NCBI RefSeq assembly: GCF_029542785.1 | Contig: NC_083376.1 | Coordinates: 248,001-312,000, forward strand | Direction of reading: 5' to 3' | From: Malassezia japonica | Lineage: Eukaryota > Basidiomycota > Malasseziomycetes > Malasseziales > Malasseziaceae | Length of the DNA: 64,000 nucleotides | Shown here: piece by piece, positions 41,947-50,529 of the stretch | Numbering within the stretch: the stretch's first letter is position 1 | How the letters are laid out: each line of letters begins with the position of its first letter | Program-made: the position numbers and the translations under genes | Notes under the pieces: generated by a model | The model's database searches: none | The model's input: the letters and a program-made list of their open reading frames with translations, nothing else | Told to the model about the DNA's origin: nothing

Positions 41947-43005
41947 ATGGCGCGCTCCTTTGAGATCAAGGTGCCGTGCACCTCGTCGAACATTGGCCCT
42001 GGCTTTGATGTCGTGGGACTGTCGCTCTCGCTCTACCTGACGCTCAGCGTGAAGATCGATGAGAGCGCGAGCAAGCACACCGCGCCGGTGCTGCGCTACA
42101 CCGGCCAAGGCGCGAGCGACGCGCCGCTCGACCCCTACCGCAACCTGATTACGCGCGTCGCGCTGTACGTGCTGCGTGTGAACCACATTAGCAACTTTCC
42201 GGTGGGCGTGACGATCGACGTGGACAACGCGATCCCCTTTGGCCGCGGCCTCGGCAGCTCGGGCGCGGCAGTGATTGCCGGCATCCTCCTCGGCAACGAG
42301 CTCGGTGAGCTGAACATTTCGCGCGACCGCCTGCTCGACTACGCGCTGATGATCGAACGCCACCCCGACAATGTGACCGCAGCGCTGGTCGGCGGCTTTG
42401 TCGGCTCCTACCTCTTGGAGCTCACCGGCGAGGCGGCCGAGGCGACCAAGGTGCCCCTGAGCGAGGTCCTGCCCGAATACCCCCCGGACGCGTCCGTGAG
42501 CTGGGGCCGCGATCCGCCGACGCCACCGAACGGCATCGGCCACTACATCCGCTTCGGATGGGCAAAGGAGATCAAGGTCATTGCGATCGTGCCGCACTTT
42601 GAGGTGCTCACCGCCGAGGCGCGCCGCGTGCTGCCCGACACCTACTCGAAGCAGGATCTCGTGTTTAACCTGCAGCGCCTCGCGGTGCTCACGACGTCGC
42701 TCGCGCGCTCGCCGCCGGACGTCAACCTCATCTTCCAGGCAATGCAGGACCGCGTGCACCAGCCGTACCGCAAGCACCTGATCCCCGGCCTGCCGCGCAT
42801 CCTCGCGTCGGTGACGCCGACATCGCACCCTGGCCTCCTCGGCATCTGCCTGTCGGGCGCCGGCCCGACGATCCTCGCGCTCGCGACCGACAACCTGGAG
42901 CACATCGCCGACACGATCTGCGCCGAGTTCAAAAAGGAAAACATCACCTGCGACGTCAAGTTCCTCGACGTGATCGAGCAGGGCGCCACCGTACAGCAAT
43001 CCTGA
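41947..43005 (+). CDS. THR1: Homoserine kinase
   Basis: GHMP-family kinase phosphorylating homoserine in threonine synthesis; 352 residues, normal length. The start MARSFEIKVPCTSSNIGPGF follows a pyrimidine-rich leader. Motif 1 is PCTSSNIGPGFDVVGLSLSL, motif 2 the nucleotide-binding PFGRGLGSSGAAVIAG and motif 3 GICLSGAGPTILALA. Intronless. A larger reading frame running in from the antisense of THP3 is not real; the true start is fixed by homology and by the short promoter with two CACGTG elements. Confidence 0.95.
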   Translation: MARSFEIKVPCTSSNIGPGFDVVGLSLSLYLTLSVKIDESASKHTAPVLRYTGQGASDAPLDPYRNLITRVALYVLRVNHISNFPVGVTIDVDNAIPFGRGLGSSGAAVIAGILLGNELGELNISRDRLLDYALMIERHPDNVTAALVGGFVGSYLLELTGEAAEATKVPLSEVLPEYPPDASVSWGRDPPTPPNGIGHYIRFGWAKEIKVIAIVPHFEVLTAEARRVLPDTYSKQDLVFNLQRLAVLTTSLARSPPDVNLIFQAMQDRVHQPYRKHLIPGLPRILASVTPTSHPGLLGICLSGAGPTILALATDNLEHIADTICAEFKKENITCDVKFLDVIEQGATVQQS

Positions 43006-43023
43006 TATAGTACAAATACACTA

Positions 43024-44417
43024 CTACGAACTCGGAAGCACGCGCGAGAGCGCCTCCATGTAGTTCTGCGCCCAGTCGCACACGATCTCTTTTTTCGCGT
43101 GCATCTCGGCACAGTACGCGTCGTGCTCCTCCAAAAGCACCGCCTGCTGCCGCTCGACGTCCGCCACCTGCTGGTTGGTCTTTTCCACAAGCGCCTGCCG
43201 CTCCTTGGTCTGGTCGGACACCGCGTGGATCTGCTCGGTGAGCGACGCAAGCTCCGCGTCGTTCGACGCGCGCTTCGTCTCGCGCGTCGCGCGGTCGCTG
43301 GCGAGGCGCGCGGCCATCTGCTCGAGGCTCCGCTCGAGCTCCGCAATCTGGTCTTGGTAGGTATCTTGGAGGTTTTGCTGCTTGGCATCCTCGAGGCGCG
43401 CCTCCTCCAGCGCCTGCGACGCACGCGCGGCCTGGTCCATCTGCGCCGCGACTTGCTCCATGCTCGCGACGGCCGCAACGAGGTCCTGCTCGAGCTTGTC
43501 GAGCGCGTGCTTCTTGGACGCGAGCGCGTGCGCCTGCTGCTCTTTTTCCTTGAGACTCGCACGCGCTTCTTCCACCTCGCGCTGCAGCCGCGCAATCTCG
43601 CTGCGCACCACCGCAGGGCTCGACGTGATGCGCTTCTGGAGCTTGTGCAGGGCGGCAGACACCTCATCCATCGCGTCCTTCGCCGCCTGGTGCCGCACAT
43701 GGGCGTCCGTCTTGTCCTTTTGCAGCTGGTCGGCCTCGGCCAGGAGCTCGGTCTGGACTTTGCGCAGGTGAAGCAGCGTGTTGGAGTACTTTAGGTTGGT
43801 CTCACGCAGCTTGTCGGCCTCTTCTTGCTCCGACGCTTGCTGCGCCTCGAGCGATGCAATCGACTCCTGGACCTGCGCAGTGAGCACCTCGAGCTGCGCG
43901 CGGCGGTCCACGAGCTCCTCGGTGCCGACGACCAGCTCGTCAAACTCGGCCAGCCGGTCGGAGCGGAAGCGGAAAAAGTTGATCAGCGCACACAAGTCCC
44001 GCTTGAAGCGCTTGCTCTGCGGACGCGTCAGGTCCTGCAGATGAAAATCAAACACCTGCGCTGCCACCATCATCGCGCGCCTGCGTCAGCGACAGCACGT
44101 ACACTTCGCGGTAGATAAAGAGCCGCACGAGGCCGCCGTCGTATATTTCCTGTCTTAGCTAGAACACGTACGCGATTCTCCACGCCGTCCGTGACCTGGT
44201 CGCGCTGCGCCTCGAGCATCTCGGTGACCGTGCCAGAGAGCGTGTCGAGAAAGGTCAGGTACACGTCCTGGACCTTGCCGGGCTGGGGCTTGGCGATCTC
44301 CTCGGGCGTCAGGTCGACTTCAAGCTGCTTGAGCTCCGTAATGATCTCGTTCGTCTTCAGCGAGGGGAACGACTTGAACTCGGGGTCGTCCCCACCGGGC
44401 GCAGGCGCACTCGTCAT
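43024..44417 (-). CDS. NUF2: Kinetochore NDC80-complex subunit Nuf2
   Basis: Coiled-coil kinetochore protein that binds microtubules with Ndc80; 449 residues. Exons 44417-44172, 44149-44103 (47 nt), 44080-43024, with two 22-nt introns. The first intron has CTAAG instead of CTNAC at the branch position. Splicing restores the calponin-homology head: FPSLKTNEIITELKQLEVDL, EIYDGGLVRLFIYREV, then FDFHLQDLTRPQSKRFKRDL and CALINFFRFRSDR. The rest is heptad-rich coiled coil (about residues 150-440). GRX ends 41 bp upstream on the same strand, leaving a minimal promoter that contains ATCACGTGAT (44449-44458). Confidence 0.92.
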
Positions 44418-44450
44418 GACAGACACCAACAGGACGCGTCGCGTTGCTAT

Positions 44451-44456
44451 CACGTG
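44451..44456. promoter_or_regulatory. ATCACGTGAT palindrome upstream of NUF2
   Basis: A perfect 10-bp palindrome (44449-44458) with CACGTG at its core, inside the 41-bp gap between the GRX stop and the NUF2 start. It abuts the GRX stop codon. Confidence 0.45.
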
Positions 44457-44458
44457 AT

Positions 44459-45288
44459 CTATTGGAGGAGCTCCGCAAACTCGCCCGTGGCAATTTGCTC
44501 CTGGGGTCAGTGCGAGGGCGTACCTTGACAATGTCCAGACCGCCGATCAGTTCGCCATTCACAATGATCTGGGGGAAAGTAGGCCATTCGTTGATCTTCT
44601 TGAGCGTTTGCCGCACGTTTTCGTCCGATAGAATGTCGTAGTGGTCAAAGTCGATGTTCTGCTCGCGCAGCAGCGCCACCGTCTTTTGGCTAAAGCCGCA
44701 CCGCGGCATGTTGGGGTGGCCCTTCATAAAGAGCATGACCTTGGAACGGTTCATCAGCTCGTGGCAGCGGCGCTCCGTGTCCTGCGGGGACTCGTGGTCG
44801 ACGTCCACACCGGCAGGAAGCTCGTGCAGCAGCGCATCCTCGGGCCCAGCCGCGGTACGCACGCCGCCCGCGGCCTGGTAGCTGCTCGGCGCGGCCTGGG
44901 GGGGGGCATTCGACTGCGATAGGCCGTCGGCACGCACAGCGCCGGCATTCGCATGCGCCGCAAGCGCATCAAGCACCGCAGGCACATTCGCGCCACTAAT
45001 CTTGCCGAGAAGCGTGTGGCCCCGCAGCAGAACAACGGTCGGAACGGCCTCAACATCAAAGGACTCGGCGACGTCAGGCTGCTCCTCTGCCTCGATATTC
45101 ATAAAGAGGACTTGGGGGTACCGCGATGCGAAATCAACGACAGCCTTATTCATCTGCTCGCACGGCTGCGCCCACGGCGCCCAGAAGTTGAGCAGCGTCA
45201 CACGGTCGAGATCCTGTTGCATGATCTGCATAAACATGTCGGGCGACGAAATCGTCGCCACATTCGCGGGGGTCTCTGAGGCAGACAT
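44459..45288 (-). CDS. GRX4: Monothiol glutaredoxin Grx3/Grx4-type (thioredoxin-glutaredoxin)
   Basis: Cytosolic/nuclear Fe-S-binding glutaredoxin that signals iron status; 268 residues. Exon 1 (45288-44524) holds an N-terminal thioredoxin-like domain with WAQPC (residues 39-43, one cysteine only, as in yeast Grx3/4 WAxxC). A Gln/Ala/Pro linker and a CGFS glutaredoxin domain (Cys197, MPRCGFSQKTVALL; TFPQIIVNGELIGGLDIVK) follow. After a 23-nt intron (44501-44523) the last 13 codons, EQIATGEFAELLQ, are in exon 2. Whether it corresponds to Grx3 or Grx4 is not decidable; one gene is common in basidiomycetes. Confidence 0.92.
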
Positions 45289-46165
45289 GGTGCGTAGAAA
45301 GGCGCTGCCAAGCCGGACAAGGCCTACTACAGATGACGCACCTGATCTGTGTAAATCCCAGGAAAGCGCGCCGACGCCGTGGAGGCGAGCGATCCAGGCG
45401 GCGATCCGGGGATAACGCGTCGGGGGCCGAGGGCTGGGGCACAAGGAGGGGGTGGGGGCGACGCACAGCACTCGCAGCACGCTCACCCTGTCGGTCATGG
45501 CCGAAGCAAAAATCCGCGGGGCAGTACATACATCTATCGACCAGCGACATGCGTTGCAAGGAAGAATAAAAAAGAAAAAAAGTCCGACTACCGCCTACGA
45601 TGTAGATGTGTCCTGAACGGAATGACCGCGCCGCGCCTTGCATGCAAGCATACTTGCGGTTCGGTGTCTGCGCAGGATACATTACTCTTCCCGTCGTTGA
45701 AAATTGATGGCAACCATCGAGGCCCGAAGGCGGTCGGCAACAGAGTGTTAGACGGGATCTGACTTGACTGACATTCGCTCTCGTGCAATGATGCCGAGAG
45801 ACACAGAGCTGACACGGGATGGCACAATCCATCGACGATCGCAGGAGGATTGGCACGCACGTCGCAGAAAGTGGCAGCACGCTGCTGCCGACGCCCCCGC
45901 GCATCCGCTCCCGATATCCTCCCGAACTTTCCAGGCATTGCTCGCATTGCTCCCAGCGCCCACTCTCCCCCTCACTTCCTCCCTGCTTCACGTCCTTCAC
46001 CATTCCTCCGTTTTTCTCGACCTCTTGCTTCTATCCAGTACATGGCTGCGGCAGGCAAAAACCGTCGGCCGTAAGCCACGTGCGAAAAGGGCCGCGAGGA
46101 TCGCCGGTTGTACGCACGACCCTATCGTGCCTGAGGGGACCTCGCCTGTTGCACAGGCGTAGTCG
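45289..46165. other. Long intergenic region between GRX4 and UBP12 divergent starts
   Basis: At 877 bp this is the longest gene-free stretch between divergent genes here. It contains an A-rich run (about 45565-45583), a pyrimidine-rich stretch (about 45940-46030) of the kind often found in fungal leaders, a short upstream ORF (MAAAGKNRRP, ATG at about 46042) and CACGTG at 46077-46082. I see no protein with recognisable features and no tRNA. It probably holds two promoters and long 5' UTRs. Confidence 0.5.
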
Positions 46166-49100
46166 ATGTCCGAGCAGCCCACGTCGGACCACTCGCCCCC
46201 TTTTATTTGTATCGACGCCTCTGACGCGAATACCCAGCACCTGGACGAGGACAAGGTCCGGACGAGTGTGCTCGACCGATTCAAACGCGCCCGCACGACT
46301 AGTCCTGATACCGACTGCTCCAGCACAGAAGCAGACGGCTCCGAACGACTCACCTATAGCCTTGCACCCAGCCACCTCGGCAGTTCTGTCTCTGAAGACA
46401 TGTCGCACAAGCCACAGACGGACGAGGCGGTGGACTCTCTGCTGAACGACTCGGCCCTGCAGCTGCACGACACGCGCACCACCGACTCGCTCGTCGGCCA
46501 GGTCCAGGCATGGAAGGCCGCACGACCCAACATCGGCGAGACGTGGTACGTCGTACCCGCGCGCTGGTACAACACGTTTGTCGCCGATCCAAGCGGAACG
46601 ACAGCGATCAACACCACACAGCTCAATGAGCCCGGCATGCAGCGTGTGCGCACCGGCGCAGCGGAGGGCATCGACTACGAGCTCCTTCCCCGCATCGCCT
46701 GGGACAAGATCCTGGCGCGCTACGGGCTCGTGGGCCCCGCACTGCCGTGCGCGGTCATCGCCGGCGCCCATCCTTCGCACCCCCCGCGCATCGAGCTCTT
46801 CCCTCCCCACATCGAGCTGATCCGCATCAGCGTGCCGGCCGCGACGCCGAGCACGCTGCCGAGCACGACACTGTCTGCGTCCTCGACGCTCGCCAAGCTC
46901 AAGGCGCAGGCGCGTGCCATGCTCGCGCTCGGCGTCCAGGATGCCGACCTGCGCTTTGTGCGCGTCCCTGACGAGCTGCGCACGCGCGCCGCATCCCAGG
47001 GCGGGCGCGTGCCCGAGGCAGACATCCGTACCGCCGTTCCCCCTGCCGAGGTCGTGGAGGGTGCAGACGGCGCGACGCTCGGCGCACTGCAGCTCGACAC
47101 GCCTCGTGTCCTGCTGGCGGTCGACGTGCGCACGGCCGGCGCCTGGCAAGTGGATCTTTCCCCCAAGGGGCCGGTTACGCGTTCGCAGACGGCGTCCAGC
47201 GGTCCGACGCGCGGCCTGCGTGGCTTGGCGAACCTCGGTAACACGTGTTTCATGAACAGTGCGCTGCAGTGCCTCAGCAACACGCCCGAGCTGCAGCAGT
47301 ACTTTTTGAACGAGGTGCACTGGGAGGAGATCAATACAGACAACCCCCTCGGCATGGGCGGCGCGATCGCGAGCGCCTTTGGCCGCCTGATGCAACAGCT
47401 GTGGGGCGGCAACCAAGGCGCGGTCGTTCCCCGCGAGTTCAAGACGGCGCTCGCGCGCTTTGCGCCGCAGTTCACGGGGTACGCGCAGCAGGACAGCCAG
47501 GAACTGCTTGCGTTCCTCCTGGATGGTCTGCACGAGGACCTCAACAGGATCCTCAAGAAGCCCTATATCGAGGCGCCCGACTGGCCGGGCGGAAGTGACA
47601 AGGACATGGTCCGCTTTGCGCAGCAGCAGTGGGATATCTACAAAGCGCGGAATGACTCGATGATCGTCGACCTCTTCCAGGGCCAGTACCGCTCCACGCT
47701 CGTTTGCCCGGTCTGCGACAAGATCTCGATCAAGTTCGATCCGTTCATGTACCTCACACTCCCTATTCCCAACACACGCAAGTGGCGCGGCCGCGTGTTT
47801 GTCGTGCCAAGCGACACGACGCAGCCCATCGTGCAGGTCGACGTGCAGCTGCCCGCGACGGCGACCATCGCCCACCTGCGCGACAAGACGGCGCATCTCC
47901 TCTCGATCGAGGCCAAGAACCTGGTCGTGGGCGAGGTGTGGTCGCACCACGTTTACCGCTGGCTCGCGGACTACGAACCGGTGCGCGACCTGAGCGCAGG
48001 CGACTATATCTACCTCTGGCAGCTCCCTGTGCCGTTCGCCATGCCCGCCGCCCTCAAAGGCGGCAGCCGCTTTGGGTTCTTCAAGAGCGCGTCGCGCTCG
48101 GTGGACGATATCGAGCGCGCATTCTCGCCACCGACGCCGACCGATAGGGTGACGCTGCCCGTCTTTTCGTGCCTAGCCCCAGACGCCCTGTCCTCGAGCC
48201 GCTTCGGCTCCTTCCGGCGCACGCTGGGCGAGGGATTCGGGCTGCCGTTCTTTATCACGATCGCGCGCGAGGACCTCGGCAAGGCGGATGCCGTGTACAA
48301 CGCCCTGGCGGCCCAATACGCACGCTTCAGCAAGCACCCGGGCGACACGCCGAGCGCATTCCGCCAGCGGGTGCAGGACGCGCCGCGCAGCGAGGGCGAC
48401 CAAGGCAAGCCGCCGTTTAGCGTTCGCTTCGCAGTGCCGCCGAGCGACGAGCCGCTGCACCGCGGCGACGAGGCATCCGAACAGAGCACCGAGGTGCTCG
48501 ACGAGCGGCTGCAGCGCCTCTCCGGCCCCGAGGGATGGCCGACGTTGTACAACGGGGGCGCACTCTTTTGTCTGTGGGACGCCACGACGGCGCATGCGCT
48601 CTTTGAGCCCGTGCCGTCGAACCATACATGGGGCGCCGTGCGCGTTGCACAGGACCCCGAGTTTGAAAAGGGCTCGCAGCAGCTGGCCGATGGCCGGCGG
48701 CGCACGCCCAAGCTCCAGCTCGACGACTGTCTCGACGAATTCACGCGCGCCGAGCAGCTCGGCGAGGACGATTTGTGGTACTGCCCGAGCTGCAAAGAGT
48801 TCCGCCAGGCCATGAAAAAGTTTGATCTGTGGAAGGTGCCCGACATTCTCGTGGTGCACCTCAAGCGCTTCAGTGCGGGGCGCATGACGCGCGACAAGCT
48901 CGACAACCTCATCGATTTCCCGATCGACGGGCTGGACCTGAGCGACCGCGTGGTCGGCACGCAGCTGATGCGCGAGCTGGGCGACGAAAAGCCGCCTGCC
49001 ACCATCAAGGTGGGGGACAATACCCTTGCACACGACGCACACGACGACGCCGTCGCCTCCGATCGCCCGATCTACGATCTTTACGCGGTGGACAATCACT

Positions 49101-49456
49101 TTGGTGGGCTGGGCGGCGGACACTACACGGCCTTTGCCAAGAACCCGCAGGATGGGCGCTGGTACAACTACGACGACTCGAGCGTGCGCCCGGTCGCAGA
49201 CCCTGAGACGGTGAAGACCAGCGCGGCCTACCTGCTCTTTTACCGCCGCCGCACGGCGCGCCCGATCGGAGGCAAGTCGTTCGACAAGACGGAGAAAATG
49301 GCACGGGGCGAGCTGGAACGCTCCAAGCCCCGCGCTGTGCCTCCTGTGTCGTCGTATGCTGCATCGGGGTCGTCGTACCTTGGAAATACGCCGCTTCCCC
49401 CGAGCTCGGACGACGATTCGTCCGACGCATCGGGCGAGGACGAGCCGAGTTTGTAG
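46166..49456 (+). CDS. UBP12: Ubiquitin carboxyl-terminal hydrolase, Ubp12/USP15-like
   Basis: Cysteine deubiquitinase of 1096 residues. A disordered N-terminus is followed by a DUSP domain (about 125-245: GETWYVVPARWYNTF, GPALPCAVI, IELIRISVPAAT) and a ubiquitin-like stretch. The split USP catalytic domain starts at GLANLGNTCFMNSALQCLSN (nucleophile Cys361). A large insert with CxxC zinc ribbons follows (VCPVCDK, YCPSCKEF), then the His box GGGHYTAFAKNPQDGRWYN (His986). This architecture matches yeast Ubp12 and human USP4/11/15. A single exon. A degenerate copy of its 5' third lies immediately downstream. Confidence 0.9.
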   Translation: MSEQPTSDHSPPFICIDASDANTQHLDEDKVRTSVLDRFKRARTTSPDTDCSSTEADGSERLTYSLAPSHLGSSVSEDMSHKPQTDEAVDSLLNDSALQLHDTRTTDSLVGQVQAWKAARPNIGETWYVVPARWYNTFVADPSGTTAINTTQLNEPGMQRVRTGAAEGIDYELLPRIAWDKILARYGLVGPALPCAVIAGAHPSHPPRIELFPPHIELIRISVPAATPSTLPSTTLSASSTLAKLKAQARAMLALGVQDADLRFVRVPDELRTRAASQGGRVPEADIRTAVPPAEVVEGADGATLGALQLDTPRVLLAVDVRTAGAWQVDLSPKGPVTRSQTASSGPTRGLRGLANLGNTCFMNSALQCLSNTPELQQYFLNEVHWEEINTDNPLGMGGAIASAFGRLMQQLWGGNQGAVVPREFKTALARFAPQFTGYAQQDSQELLAFLLDGLHEDLNRILKKPYIEAPDWPGGSDKDMVRFAQQQWDIYKARNDSMIVDLFQGQYRSTLVCPVCDKISIKFDPFMYLTLPIPNTRKWRGRVFVVPSDTTQPIVQVDVQLPATATIAHLRDKTAHLLSIEAKNLVVGEVWSHHVYRWLADYEPVRDLSAGDYIYLWQLPVPFAMPAALKGGSRFGFFKSASRSVDDIERAFSPPTPTDRVTLPVFSCLAPDALSSSRFGSFRRTLGEGFGLPFFITIAREDLGKADAVYNALAAQYARFSKHPGDTPSAFRQRVQDAPRSEGDQGKPPFSVRFAVPPSDEPLHRGDEASEQSTEVLDERLQRLSGPEGWPTLYNGGALFCLWDATTAHALFEPVPSNHTWGAVRVAQDPEFEKGSQQLADGRRRTPKLQLDDCLDEFTRAEQLGEDDLWYCPSCKEFRQAMKKFDLWKVPDILVVHLKRFSAGRMTRDKLDNLIDFPIDGLDLSDRVVGTQLMRELGDEKPPATIKVGDNTLAHDAHDDAVASDRPIYDLYAVDNHFGGLGGGHYTAFAKNPQDGRWYNYDDSSVRPVADPETVKTSAAYLLFYRRRTARPIGGKSFDKTEKMARGELERSKPRAVPPVSSYAASGSSYLGNTPLPPSSDDDSSDASGEDEPSL

Positions 49457-49524
49457 CACGTGGAGATATGCAGGTCCCAACGCTACGGCGATCCAATTCA
49501 TTAAACGGTGGCGTTCTTCGCACA

Positions 49525-50379
49525 ATGCCCAAAACGCATAAAACGTGCTTGGAGGGGGCTGAAGAGGACTTGTATCTTGACGAGGCACCTTTGGAGCTGC
49601 GAGCTACGCATGGCGTCGACCCTTTTGTCGCGAAAATTCATGCGTGAAAGAACAACGCCACTCAAATCGGGCGAGATCTGGTACGCTCTTCCTCAGGATT
49701 GGTACGCCAGTTTCCTCAAAAACCCACACAATGTGCCGAAAATCGACACGCACAGGCTGGTGCAGATGGGCTGTATGAATTGGCAAGTTAGGCCGGCAGA
49801 CAGTCGTCATTGCACATTTGTCCCGCAACGGGCTTGGGAGGCACTGGTGGACCGGTACACCTTGTATGGCCCTTCTCTCCCATGCACGGTAATTCATCTT
49901 GAAGATGGTTCAGTGCTGTTCGAGCAGCGCCCTCTGACCGTTGAGCTTGTCCGCTGGGGAGAAGGCTGGGACGAGTTGTGCAAGCTTCCAAGTATGGTGC
50001 TGTCCGCAGCTACGACAGTAAAGGAACTTGCTGAAAGACGGTGGACCTTTTATCAATCAAAACCCCAGGCGATCAGCTTCATTTCTTACGGTGTGACGCG
50101 TGTCGCGACCATGCCATGAAACGAGGAGGCTTTATCGAAGCAAGGTACGCCACTTCGCATTTTCTTGGCGCGGGGTGTACCAGTTCTCCCCCATTTAGCC
50201 CAAGGGGCGTGATTCTCCCTAACTGCGTTCCACGTTTAGTTGCCCAGTCTAGCCCCGAGACGATCGCGAACGATATGACAAAAAGTCTCGCTGAATTGGG
50301 ATGCAAGCATCCTCGCGTCACCTTCTTTGTATTCCAGTCTCGTGGCTCCATGCAGAATATGCCTTTCACGGCAGTCTAG
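49525..50379 (+). pseudogene. Decayed tandem copy of the UBP12 N-terminal/DUSP region
   Basis: Protein-level remains of UBP12 residues ~85-290. From ATG 49525 the frame reads MPKTHKTCLE... and YLDEAPLELRATHGVDPFVA, matching UBP12 SLLNDSALQLHDTRTTDSLV. It then stops at TGA 49645-49647, exactly where UBP12 has Trp in VQAWKAARPN. A one-base shift is then needed to read GEIWYALPQDWYASFLKNP and YGPSLPCTVIHLEDG (UBP12: GETWYVVPARWYNTF, GPALPCAVI). A further TGA at 50117-50119 interrupts before TPLRIFLARGV, which matches UBP12 TPRVLLAVDVR. The catalytic domain is absent. The middle open frame could still encode a ~160-residue DUSP-only protein, but the aligned stop and frameshift argue for a pseudogene. 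Codon usage is more AT-rich than UBP12. Confidence 0.7.
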
Positions 50380-50529
50380 CCCCTGTGATGTAGCCTTCCT
50401 TCATCCATCGCCCAGCATGCTCCGCCCATCCTTGTCCACGCATGGACCCTTCCTGCAGCGCATAGCCTCCACACGACTCGACGCATGCATCGCATCACGT
50501 GCTTACATACCGCTTCGCTTACGACAAGG

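Noticed and set aside
40066..43005. 979-codon plus-strand open frame covering THP3 antisense and THR1
   Set aside because: Only the THR1 part (from 41947) has homology. The upstream part is Arg/Val/Leu-rich and opposite the well-supported THP3 coding sequence.
45146..46003. 285-codon minus-strand frame in the GRX4-UBP12 gap
   Set aside because: Runs into the antisense-free GRX4 coding region in the wrong frame, and no protein features are recognisable.
46031..47950. 639-codon minus-strand frame opposite UBP12
   Set aside because: Shadow of the deubiquitinase; Arg/Val/Leu/His-rich with no motif.
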